NCBI RefSeq assembly: GCF_018455725.1
Contig: NZ_JAHCLR010000040.1
Location: 1 to 60,488 of the forward strand
Source of the DNA: Mycolicibacter acidiphilus
GTDB taxonomy: Bacteria; Actinomycetota; Actinomycetes; Mycobacteriales; Mycobacteriaceae
DNA: 60,488 bases
Direction: 5' to 3'
Positions within the stretch are counted from its first letter, which is position 1. Each line of letters begins with the position of its first letter. Under the pieces are notes generated by a model that saw only the letters and a list, made by a program, of their open reading frames with translations, ran no database searches and was not told the DNA's origin. The translations under genes and the position numbers were made by a program. This document shows, one piece after another, positions 17,751 through 29,976 of this stretch.

Positions 17751-19301
17751 TCAGAAGGTGTTGAGCAATTCCGCGACCACGTTGGTGAGGTCCACGGACA
17801 GGTCCCCGTCCAGCGACACCGGCAGGTTCAGGGATGCCAACAGGTCGTGCAGCAGCGGTCCCGCTTCGAGTACCGGGTTGGCCACGGTCAGGTCGACGCC
17901 TTCGATATGCCCGAACAAGATGCCGCTCACCGCCAGCAGATCCTTCGACAGATCCGCGATGTAGGCCGGCACCGCCGAGCCGTGGAACAGGTCGTCGAGG
18001 TGAACCGGGATCTGCAGCGAGTCGGGGATGTCGATGCCGGTCGGGATCTCGACGGTGTTCCCCCCGAAGTCGAATTCGGGGATGGTGTAACTGATGTGGT
18101 CCGGCACATGCGGGAGCGCCACCTGAACGGTCTCGCCGCCGACGGCGGTCTCCGGGATCGTGTAGTCGATCGAATCCGGCAGGTTCAGGTGCAGCGGGAT
18201 GTCGACGGTCTGCCCGCCGAAGGTGTGCTCGGGCAGTGTGTAGCTGATGTGATCGGGGAAGTGGGTCGGGATGCTGACGGTGTTGCCGCCGATGCAGTGG
18301 CCGAAGACGCATTCCTCCGGCAGTTTGTAACTGATCTCAGACGGGAAGCCCGTCTTGATGTCGATGGTGTTCCCGCCGACGGTCTCCTCGGGGATGGTGT
18401 AGCTGATGTGGTCCGGGAGGTTCAGGTTCAGCGGGATGTGCACCGTCTGGCCGCCGACGACGTCCTTCGGGATGGTGTAGCTGATGTGGTCGGGCAGGTT
18501 CAGCGAACTCAGTGAGATGTCGACGGTGTTCCCGCCGCCGTGGAATTCGGGGATGTCGAACTTGATGCTGCTCGGAATGTCGATGCCGACCTTGTCCAGC
18601 GCCTCGTTCAGGTCGACGTTGACCGCCAGTGAGCCGGTGCCCAGCGACAGCGGATCGCTCATCGTGTGCGTGCCGCCCGCGTAGGCCACCATGTCCGCCA
18701 AGGTTTTCTGCAGTGCCTGCGATGCGGAGATGGCACCGGTGGCCAGGTGATCGTGCGAATTGCCGGTGAGCAGACCGAACGCCGCTGCGTCGTCGGAGCC
18801 GGATGCGCCGTTCAGGTAGGCGTTGAGCAGGGAGGTGGGCAGCAGGCCCAGATCCTTGAATGCCTGGGTGAAGTCGCCGGCCTTGATGCTGTCGGTTAAG
18901 GAATCACTCAGCTGGTTGGCGGTGCTGAAAACCGCTTCGAGACCCAGGGTGGGGCCGGTCAGGCTCAGCGCGCCCACCGTCAGCAGCGAGAGTGGGCTGA
19001 ACACGTCGGTGTCGGCGTGGCCGGTGAGCAGGGCCTTGAGCCCCTCGCTCACGCCCGGTGTGACCGTGTCGGTGAAGAAGTTCGGTGCGTGCTCTAATCC
19101 CTGCGGGTACAGCGCATTCCAGTTCGCCTCGGTGTTCTGCCACAGCTGGGTCGCATCCACGAAGGCTGCGCTCGCGCCACTGGTGAGCTCAACCAGGCGG
19201 TGCGCCGCGCCGAGCTGCGGTGCGGTGGGGGCGGCGGCGATCAGACCGGCGCCGGTGATCACGACGCTGGCGGTGACCCAGGGCCGCAGTGCGTGCTGCA
19301 T
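17751..19301 (-). CDS. GjpA-like outer-membrane porin-family protein with internal repeats
   Basis: 516 residues from ATG 19301, chosen because AAGGAG lies 5 bases upstream. The N-terminus (QHALRPWVTASVVITGAGLIAAAPTAP) has the leader seen in GjpA-type proteins of mycobacteria and Gordonia. Residues about 35-240 are helical and resemble the family (NWNALYPQGLEHAPNFF, SPLSLLTVGALSLTGP). Residues about 244-432 differ from ordinary GjpA proteins: eight imperfect copies of a 24-29 residue unit (LPDHISYTIPE, then VGGNTVDIP). The C-terminal part (DLLHDLLASLNLPVSLDGDL, NVVAELLNTF) again looks GjpA-like. Mycomembrane location is inferred. Regulation is not evident. Confidence 0.7.
   Translation of the reverse strand: MQHALRPWVTASVVITGAGLIAAAPTAPQLGAAHRLVELTSGASAAFVDATQLWQNTEANWNALYPQGLEHAPNFFTDTVTPGVSEGLKALLTGHADTDVFSPLSLLTVGALSLTGPTLGLEAVFSTANQLSDSLTDSIKAGDFTQAFKDLGLLPTSLLNAYLNGASGSDDAAAFGLLTGNSHDHLATGAISASQALQKTLADMVAYAGGTHTMSDPLSLGTGSLAVNVDLNEALDKVGIDIPSSIKFDIPEFHGGGNTVDISLSSLNLPDHISYTIPKDVVGGQTVHIPLNLNLPDHISYTIPEETVGGNTIDIKTGFPSEISYKLPEECVFGHCIGGNTVSIPTHFPDHISYTLPEHTFGGQTVDIPLHLNLPDSIDYTIPETAVGGETVQVALPHVPDHISYTIPEFDFGGNTVEIPTGIDIPDSLQIPVHLDDLFHGSAVPAYIADLSKDLLAVSGILFGHIEGVDLTVANPVLEAGPLLHDLLASLNLPVSLDGDLSVDLTNVVAELLNTF
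18005..18570 (-). repeat. Tandem coding repeats in the porin-like gene
   Basis: About eight degenerate units of roughly 72-87 bp. The consensus protein unit is (L/F/V/I)PDxISYTIPE-x2-VGG-N/Q-TVDIP-x2-LN. One copy has an insertion with two cysteines (ECVFGHCIGGNTV). Alternating polar and hydrophobic residues and conserved Gly-Gly turns suggest stacked beta-strands. The copies are diverged, so this is an old protein repeat and not a recent DNA expansion. Confidence 0.85.
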
Positions 19302-19491
19302 GAACACTCCTTGTTAAAAGCTGATTGGGAGCTGGACGTTAGCATCCGATTCAACCAACTTCGCAGTACGCGGACGAAAGTTCACATTCCTCAGCTGTTA
19401 GCTGTGTGCTGCATCCCTACTGGTCGCGGAGCTGAGCGGGGTTTCCGGCCATCCTGTCGGGTGTGAGCGAAGGAACACCGCAGTAAAAGTG

Positions 19492-22726
<3,235 letters not shown>

Positions 22727-22730
<4 letters not shown>

Positions 22731-24046
22731 CGGTACTCGTTCAGTCGTGGCCACAGCCCGAGCGCCACCGCGATCGCGGCGCCCAGGCTGAGCACCGCGC
22801 CGCCGACCGGCGCCACCGACAGCACCCGGCGGGCGTTGAGGACGTCGCTGCGCAGCTGGCTGCGGCTGTGCTGCATGGTCTTGTCCAGGGCGGCGTCGAG
22901 CTGGTCGAACGCGGGGGTGGAGTTGGTGCCGGTGCCGCCCAGCGCGACCTGGGTGGCGGCCCGGTAGTTGCCGACGGAGATGTAGGAGTTGATCCGGTCG
23001 TTGGCCTGCAGCCACTGGTCGAGCAGCTGACCGGCGTCGGCCAGGTCAGCCTTGTCGACGGCATCGCCGCGGGCCAGGTAGTCGTCGAGCTGCTGGCGCA
23101 TGGCGCTGATGCGGTCGTAGAACGTCTGCTTGCGGGTCTCCTCGTCGCCGCGCCGGATCAGCGACAGGGTCTCGTCGGCGCGGGCCTGCTGGGCGGTGAT
23201 CGCCACGGCGGTGATGGCCTTCAGCGACTCGGCGCCGGTGTTCTTGGCGGTGCGGCTGCCGGTGGTGGAGATCGTCATGACGGTGCCGACCCAGATCACC
23301 ATCAGCAGGATAGCCAGACCACCGGTGACCAGGCCGGGGTTGATCCGCCGTCGGGTCCGCCGGGCCAGCCAGCGATGCGCGTACGCGCCGAACAGCACGG
23401 TGGCCAGCACGACGACGAACACCGGCCCCGGCACCCGGGTGGCGACCGTGGTCTGGGTGTCGACGGTCTCCGACGTCGCCTGGTAGAGCCGCTGCGCGTC
23501 CGGCAGGATCGTGTGCTGCATCAGCTCTGAGGCCTCGGACAGGTACGACGAGCCGACCGGGTCGCCGGACCGGTTGTTGGTGCGGGCGGTCTCGATCAGG
23601 CCGGTGTAGACGGCCAGTTCGGCGTTGATCCGGCCGAGCAGCTGCACCAGCGGCTCGTCGGTCAGCCCGCCCGAGGCCCGGGTGACCGCGACGGCGGCGT
23701 CGGTGATGGCCTGCTCGTAGCGCTGACGCACCGCCAGCGGCTCGGCCTGGGCGATGAACGCGGTGGCGGCGGCGGCGTCGGCGACCGACAGCGTCGTGTA
23801 GAGCCGGCCGGCGTTGTACGCCAGCGGTTCGGTGTGGTCGAGCACCGTGGTCAGCGTGTTCTGCCGGTTGTTGATGGTGGTGGCGGTCGCGAAGGCGCTG
23901 GCGCCGCCGAGGCAGGCGAGGATGATCCCGATGGTCAGGATCAGGCCGGGGGTGGTGGTGAAGAACCACCAGCGCGGGCGCGCCGATTCGGTCGGCGACC
24001 GCGACCCCAGCGGTTCGGTTGACGGATGCGCCAACTCAACGGTCAC
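22727..24046 (-). CDS. glnX: Membrane protein GlnX (signal transfer to PknG)
   Basis: 439 residues, starting with GTG 24046. A cytoplasmic N-terminus is followed by a transmembrane segment (TPGLILTIGIILACLGGASAF), a long extracytoplasmic helical domain, a central membrane pair (PVFVVVLATVLFGAYAHR and GLAILLMVIWVGTVMTIST), a second helical domain and a final membrane segment (GGAVLSLGAAIAVALGLWP). It is the first gene of the glnX-glnH-pknG operon. By analogy with M. tuberculosis it relays ligand-bound GlnH to PknG. Confidence 0.92.
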
Positions 24047-24219
24047 GTCTGTTCAGACTCCATCCCTGCAGCTGCCTGTCGCTCCAACGATAATAAAGGG
24101 ATTCTAAGAGCGTACCGGCGTTCCGGCGCTTCGCCACGACGGGAGTTGCGAAAATGTTGCGCGGGCCGCTGGGGTGACGGTGTGGGCCGGGGCCGCTGCC
24201 GCCCCGCCGGGACCGCCGT

Positions 24220-24225
24220 TACTCT
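24220..24225 (+). promoter_or_regulatory. -10 element for a leaderless mutT3 transcript
   Basis: TACTCT fits the mycobacterial TANNNT -10 motif and ends 7 bases before the GTG at 24233. That spacing places the first transcribed base at the start codon. It supports the chosen mutT3 start, for which there is no Shine-Dalgarno sequence. Confidence 0.5.
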
Positions 24226-24232
24226 CGATTCC

Positions 24233-24706
24233 GTGCGGGGTGATGGTGACGGGTGGGCGTTCTCCGACACTGGCACGCGCTACTGGGGCCGACACGGTGC
24301 GGCGGGCCTGCTGCTGCGGGCGCCCCAGCACGACGGCAACCGGGCGGTGCTGCTGCAGCACCGGGCGTGGTGGAGTCACCAGGGCGGCACCTGGGCGCTG
24401 CCCGGCGGTGCGCGCGACAGCCACGAGACCCCCGAGCAGGCCGCGGTGCGCGAGGCGCAGGAGGAAACCGGCCTGGCGCCCGACCGCATCGTGATCCAGG
24501 CGGCCGTCGTCACCGCCACCGTCAGCGGCGCGACCTGGACCTACACCACGGTGATCGCCGACACCGACGAGCTGCTGCCGGTCACCCCCAACCGGGAGAG
24601 CACCGAACTGCGCTGGGTCGCCGAGGACGAGGTGGCCGGGCTGCGGCTGCACCCCGGCTTCGCCGCCAGCTGGCCGGACTTACGCGGATTCGGCCTGCTT
24701 GGCTGA
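24233..24706 (+). CDS. mutT3: NUDIX hydrolase MutT3
   Basis: 157 residues from GTG 24233. An earlier in-frame GTG at 24182 is possible, but the -10 hexamer at 24220 favours 24233. The NUDIX box is complete (GGARDSHETPEQAAVREAQEETG), with a neighbouring LLLRAPQHDGNRAVLLQHRAWWSHQGGTWALP segment. MutT-type enzymes hydrolyse oxidised or abnormal nucleoside diphosphate compounds; MutT3 acts on 8-oxo-dGTP-type substrates in related species. It is divergent from glnX and convergent with thiE, as in M. tuberculosis. Confidence 0.88.
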   Translation: MRGDGDGWAFSDTGTRYWGRHGAAGLLLRAPQHDGNRAVLLQHRAWWSHQGGTWALPGGARDSHETPEQAAVREAQEETGLAPDRIVIQAAVVTATVSGATWTYTTVIADTDELLPVTPNRESTELRWVAEDEVAGLRLHPGFAASWPDLRGFGLLG

Positions 24707-24748
24707 CGTCTTCCGGGCCGGTCGGCGGGCTTGGACAGTGCGGCGTTG

Positions 24749-24818
24749 TGCCCGCCTCTGAGCGACAACGGGGGCACCGAACGGAGATTTGACGGGCGTA
24801 GTCGCGCAGAGGCGGGCA
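24749..24818. terminator. 18-bp inverted repeat between convergent mutT3 and thiE
   Basis: The arms at 24749-24766 and 24801-24818 match at 17 of 18 positions (TGCCCGCCTCTG core) and are separated by 34 bases. The right arm is followed by AAAAACC. It belongs to the same positional class as the palindromes at 6620, 17712, 31453, 48301 and 59791. Confidence 0.6.
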
Positions 24819-24860
24819 AAAACCCTGCCGCCTCAGGCAGTGGTCGCCTCCGTGGCCGCC

Positions 24861-25541
24861 TCAGCCGGCGGCGTCCAGCGCCGCCCGCAGCGCCGCCGCG
24901 GCCGCCCGCGGATCCTCCGCCGCGGTGATCGCCCGCACCACCACCACCCGGCGAGCGCCGGCGGCCAGCACCTCACCCAGCCGCTCGGCGTCGATCCCGC
25001 CGATCGCGAACCACGGCTTGTCGCCGGCCGCCGCGGCCGCCGTGCCGAGCAGTTCCAGGCCGGGCGCGGGACGACCCGGCTTGGTCGGGGTGGGCCAGCA
25101 CGGGCCGACGCAGAAGTAGTCGACGGACTCAGCGGCGGCCGCGCGCACCTGGGCGGCGTCGTGGGTGGAGCGGCCGATCAGCGGATCCGGGCCGATGATC
25201 TCCCGGGCCATCGACAGCGGCAGGTCGTCCTGTCCCAGGTGCAGGATGTCGGCGCCGGCGGCGCGGGCGATGTCGGCGCGGTCGTTGACCGACAGCAGCG
25301 CGCCGTGCCGGTGGGCGGCGTCGGCGAGGACGGCCAGCGCCTCCAGTTCACCGCGCGCCTCCAGTGGGCCGAACTTCTGCTCGCCGGGCGACCCCTTGTC
25401 GCGCAACTGGATGAGGTCCACCCCGCCGGCCAGCGCGGCGTCGGCGAATTCGGCCAGGTCGCCGCGTTCCCGGCGGGCGTCGGTGCACAGGTACAGCCGT
25501 GCGTCGGCGAGCCGGGCGCGAAGTGCGGAGCGTTTGTGCAC
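24861..25541 (-). CDS. thiE: Thiamine-phosphate synthase
   Basis: 226 residues from GTG 25541 ([20 protein letters not shown]). The enzyme joins HMP-pyrophosphate (from ThiC/ThiD) and the thiazole phosphate (from ThiG) to give thiamine monophosphate. Motifs of the TIM-barrel family are present: [54 protein letters not shown] and [23 protein letters not shown]. It is divergent from thiO with a gap of 53 bases, in which no TPP riboswitch is visible. Confidence 0.95.
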   Translation of the reverse strand: MHKRSALRARLADARLYLCTDARRERGDLAEFADAALAGGVDLIQLRDKGSPGEQKFGPLEARGELEALAVLADAAHRHGALLSVNDRADIARAAGADILHLGQDDLPLSMAREIIGPDPLIGRSTHDAAQVRAAAAESVDYFCVGPCWPTPTKPGRPAPGLELLGTAAAAAGDKPWFAIGGIDAERLGEVLAAGARRVVVVRAITAAEDPRAAAAALRAALDAAG

Positions 25542-25594
25542 ATCGCGACGGTAGCGGCTAGCCTCGACAGTCGATACCGCGGAGGGATGCGAGG

Positions 25595-26619
25595 GTGCCG
25601 CAAACAGCCGAGAAAACCGGCCTGACCGGGTCGCTTGCCGTCATCGGCGGCGGCGTCATCGGGCTGTCGGTGGCGCGGCAGGCGGCCCGCGCCGGCTGGG
25701 CCGTGACCGTGCACGACAGCGGCGAGCCCGGCGCGTCCTGGGTGGCCGGCGGCATGCTCGCCCCGCACAGCGAGGGCTGGCCCGGCGAGGACCGGCAGTT
25801 GCGGCTCGGACTGCGGTCGCTGGCGCTGTGGCACGACTTCCTCGACGGCCTGCCCGCGCAGGTCGTCACCGCCCACGAGTCGCTGGTGGTGGCCGTCGAC
25901 CGGGCCGACGTGGCCGACCTGCGCACCGTCGCCGACTGGCTGGCCGCACAGGGCCACCCGGTGATCTGGGAGTCCGCCGCCCGCGACGTCGAGCCGCTGC
26001 TGGCCGTCGGCGTCCGGCATGGGTTCCGCGCCCCCACCGAACTGGCGGTGGACAACCGCGCGGTGGTCGAGGCGCTGCGGACGGCCTGCCGGGAGCTGGG
26101 CGTGGCCTGGGCCGGGCCGGTCGCTGCGCTGGTCGAGGTGGCCGATGCCGACGCGGTCGTGATCGCCAACGGCATCGACGCCCCGACGCTCTGGCCGGGC
26201 CTGCCGATCCGGCCGGTGAAAGGCGAGGTGCTGCGGCTGCGCTGGCGGCGTGGCTGCCTGCCCGCGCCGCGACGGGTGATCCGGGCCCGGGTGCACGGCC
26301 GGGCGGTGTACCTGGTGCCGCGCGCCGACGGCGTGGTGGTCGGGGCCACCCAGTACGAGCACGGCCGCGACACCGCACCGGCGGTGTCGGGGGTGCGCGA
26401 CCTGCTCGACGACGCCTGCGCGCTGGTGCCGGCGCTGGGCGAGTACGAGCTGGCCGAGTGCGCCGCGGGCCTGCGCCCGATGACACCGGACAACCTGCCG
26501 CTGGTGCGCCGCCTCGACGAACGCACGGTAGTCGCCGCCGGGCACGGCCGCAACGGTTTCCTGCTGGCCCCGTGGACCGCCGAACAGGTGGTGTCCGAAC
26601 TACTCCCGGTAGGAGCGAG

Positions 26620-26623
<4 letters not shown>
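25595..26623 (+). CDS. thiO: Glycine oxidase ThiO
   Basis: 342 residues from GTG 25595. The FAD-binding Rossmann motif is at the N-terminus ([20 protein letters not shown]). [17 protein letters not shown] and the C-terminal [19 protein letters not shown] plus [15 protein letters not shown] are typical of ThiO-type D-amino acid/glycine oxidases. It oxidises glycine to the imine needed for thiazole synthesis. It heads a tightly overlapping thiO-thiS-thiG operon. Confidence 0.93.
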
Positions 26624-27571
<948 letters not shown>

Positions 27572-27579
27572 AGTCCGCG

Positions 27580-27637
27580 CCGAGTGTGAAGCCAGGTGCA
27601 CGTTCGACCGCCGAGCGTGAAGCCACGCTCACGTTCG
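27580..27637. repeat. Two tandem palindromic intergenic repeat units
   Basis: Units at 27580-27606 and 27611-27637 agree at 23 of 27 positions (CCGAG-Y-GTGAAGCCA start, CACGTTCG end). The second unit contains a perfect hairpin, GAGCGTG-AAGC-CACGCTC. It looks like a small REP-type intergenic element between thiG and the SGNH hydrolase gene. Confidence 0.65.
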
Positions 27638-27656
27638 GCGGGGGAGAGGGGGGACG

Positions 27657-28421
27657 ATGACCAACCGCTATGTGGCGCTGGGCAGTTCGATGGCGGCCGG
27701 GCCCGGAATCCGGCCCGGCGTCCCGGGTTCGCCGTGGCAGGCCGGCCGCTCGACGCGCAACTACCCGCACCTGGTGGCGCAGCAGTTGGACCTGGATCTG
27801 GTTGATGTCACCTACTCGGGCGCGACGACCGCGCACGTGCTGACCGACCGGCAGTTCGGGGCGCCCCCGCAGGTCGACGCGCTGGACGGCACTGAGTCGC
27901 TGGTGACGATCACCATCGGCGGCAACGACGTCGGCTACGTGCCGATGCTGACCGCGGCGTCGCTGTTCGGCCCGTTCGCCCCGATCCTGCCGATCACCGG
28001 TGACCTGCTCGACGCGCGCAAACGCGACCGAGCGCTGGGCGGGGTCGAAGCCAAACTGGCAAACGTCGGCCAGGCGGTGCGGGAGCGCGCACCGCACGCC
28101 CGGGTGGTGTTCGTCGACTACCTCACCGTGCTGCCACCGGCCGGAACGAAGGCCGGGCCGCTGCCGGAGAAGGTCGTCGCACTGGGCCGCCACATCGCCG
28201 AGGAGTTGGAGCGGCACACCGCCGCCGCGGCGGCGGCCACCGGTTGCGACCTGGTGCGTGCCGGGCAGGCCAGCCGCGACCACCACCCCTGGTCGGCGCT
28301 GCCGTGGACCGTCGGCGGCGGTCTGCTGCTGCCGTGGCGGCCGTTGCCGTTTCACCCCAACGCCGCCGGGATGGCCGCGGTGGCCGACCTGGTGGCGGCG
28401 CAGGTCGGTGCCGTCTCGTAG
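27657..28421 (+). CDS. SGNH/GDSL-family hydrolase (lipase/esterase)
   Basis: 254 residues from ATG 27657. Block I is YVALGSSMAAG (Ser nucleophile), block III is TIGGNDVGY, and block V is PFHPNAAGM with the catalytic His. No signal peptide is present in this start choice. The family hydrolyses esters of lipids or carbohydrates; the substrate here is unknown. It sits between thiG and lpqL, which are adjacent in M. tuberculosis, so it is a local insertion in this genome or a loss in the other. Confidence 0.85.
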   Translation: MTNRYVALGSSMAAGPGIRPGVPGSPWQAGRSTRNYPHLVAQQLDLDLVDVTYSGATTAHVLTDRQFGAPPQVDALDGTESLVTITIGGNDVGYVPMLTAASLFGPFAPILPITGDLLDARKRDRALGGVEAKLANVGQAVRERAPHARVVFVDYLTVLPPAGTKAGPLPEKVVALGRHIAEELERHTAAAAAATGCDLVRAGQASRDHHPWSALPWTVGGGLLLPWRPLPFHPNAAGMAAVADLVAAQVGAVS

Positions 28422-28470
28422 CGCAGCCGTGACCTGTGCATGACCGCTTCCAGCTGGCTAACCGGCTAAC

Positions 28471-29976
28471 GTGGACGCGGTGGATTACAAGTCGAGACTG
28501 CTGCCCGCCCTGGCCGGTGGGGTTCTGATCGGAGCCCTGTTCAGTGGTGGTTGCAGCCGCAGCCAGCAACAATCCGACGCGGACGTGAAGGCGGCCGCCG
28601 AGTTCGCAACGACGCTGAGCAGCAAGGTCAAAATCGACGCGATCATGGCGCACCTGCAGAAGCTGCAGGACATCGCCAACGCCAACAACAACACTCGGGC
28701 CATCGGCACGCCGGGTTTCGACGCCAGCGTCGACTACGTCGCGAACACCCTGCGTGAGCACGGCTTCGACGTGCAGACCCCGGAGTTCACCGCCCGGGTC
28801 TTCAAGGCCGAGCCGGGCACGGTGACCATCGGCGGCAAGATCGTCGACGCCCGGGCCCTGCTGTACAGCATCGGCACCGCCGCCGAGGGCGTCGAGGGGC
28901 CGCTGGTGGCCGTGCCGGCCGATGACAGCCCCGGTTGCACCGCAGAGGATTACGACGGTCTGATGGTCAAGGACGCCGTCGTGCTGGTGGACCGCGGCAG
29001 CTGCCCGTTCAAGGAGAAGATGGCGGTGGCCGTCGAGAAGGGCGCGGTCGCGATGGTCGTCGCCGACAGCGTCGACGAGCCGAAGATGGGTGGCACCCTC
29101 GGGGAGAAGACGGACGTCAAGATCCCGGTGGTGAGCGTGACCAAGGCTGACGGCGCGATGCTGCGCGAGACGCACGGGAAGATCACCGTCAAACTCGACG
29201 CGCACACCGACAACATCCCGTCGCGCAACGTGATCGCGCAGACCAAGACCGGCTCGACCGAGAACGTGGTGATGCTCGGCGCCCACCTGGACAGTGTCCC
29301 GGAGGGGCCCGGCATCAACGACAACGGGTCCGGGGTGGCGTCCATCCTGGAAACCGCTCTGCAACTGGGTAATTCGCCGGACGTTCACAATGCGGTGCGG
29401 TTCGGCTTCTGGGGTGCGGAGGAACTCGGCCTGATCGGCTCCAGCAAGTACGTCGAGACACTGGACGTCGAGGAGCTCAAGAACATCGCGCTGTACCTGA
29501 ACTTCGACATGCTCGGCTCGCCGAACCCCGGCTACTTCACCTACGACGGCGACCAGTCGCTGGATGCCGACAAGCGCGGGCAGCCGATCGTGCCGGAGGG
29601 CTCGGCCGGTATCGAACGCACCCTGACCGGCTACCTGAAGTCGGCTGGAAAGACCGCGCAGGACACCCAGTTCGACGGCCGGTCGGACTACGACGGGTTC
29701 ACCCAGGCGGGCGTTCCGTCCGGTGGGCTGTTCTCCGGCGCGGAGGTGAAGAAGACCGCCGACGAGGCCAAGCTGTGGGGCGGCACCGCCGACGAGGCGT
29801 TCGACCCGAACTACCACCAGAAGGGCGACACCATCGAGAACATCGACCGCGACGAACTGGCGATCAACGGTCCCGGCGCCGCCTACGCGGCCGGTCTGTA
29901 CTCCCAGGATCTCAGCGGCCGCAACGGTGTTCCGGTTCGCGAGGACCGCACCCGGCACGTGCTCAACAAGCCATGA
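28471..29976 (+). CDS. lpqL: Lipoprotein aminopeptidase LpqL (M28 family)
   Basis: 501 residues from GTG 28471 (GTG 28480 is an alternative). The lipobox is LFSGGC/S. After a helical N-part comes a PA-type inserted domain (LVDRGSCPFKEKMAVAVEKGA), then the M28 catalytic core. All five zinc-ligand positions are present: His in GAHLDS, Asp in GINDNGSG, Glu in FWGAEELG, Asp in YLNFDMLGSPN, and His in DPNYHQKGDT. It probably acts on peptides outside the membrane. The stop overlaps the start of a tandem paralogue. Confidence 0.93.
   Translation: MDAVDYKSRLLPALAGGVLIGALFSGGCSRSQQQSDADVKAAAEFATTLSSKVKIDAIMAHLQKLQDIANANNNTRAIGTPGFDASVDYVANTLREHGFDVQTPEFTARVFKAEPGTVTIGGKIVDARALLYSIGTAAEGVEGPLVAVPADDSPGCTAEDYDGLMVKDAVVLVDRGSCPFKEKMAVAVEKGAVAMVVADSVDEPKMGGTLGEKTDVKIPVVSVTKADGAMLRETHGKITVKLDAHTDNIPSRNVIAQTKTGSTENVVMLGAHLDSVPEGPGINDNGSGVASILETALQLGNSPDVHNAVRFGFWGAEELGLIGSSKYVETLDVEELKNIALYLNFDMLGSPNPGYFTYDGDQSLDADKRGQPIVPEGSAGIERTLTGYLKSAGKTAQDTQFDGRSDYDGFTQAGVPSGGLFSGAEVKKTADEAKLWGGTADEAFDPNYHQKGDTIENIDRDELAINGPGAAYAAGLYSQDLSGRNGVPVREDRTRHVLNKP

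Noticed and set aside
25542-25594. Possible TPP riboswitch between thiE and thiO
   Set aside because: The gap is 53 bases and contains no CTGAGA or ACCTGA-type aptamer segments.
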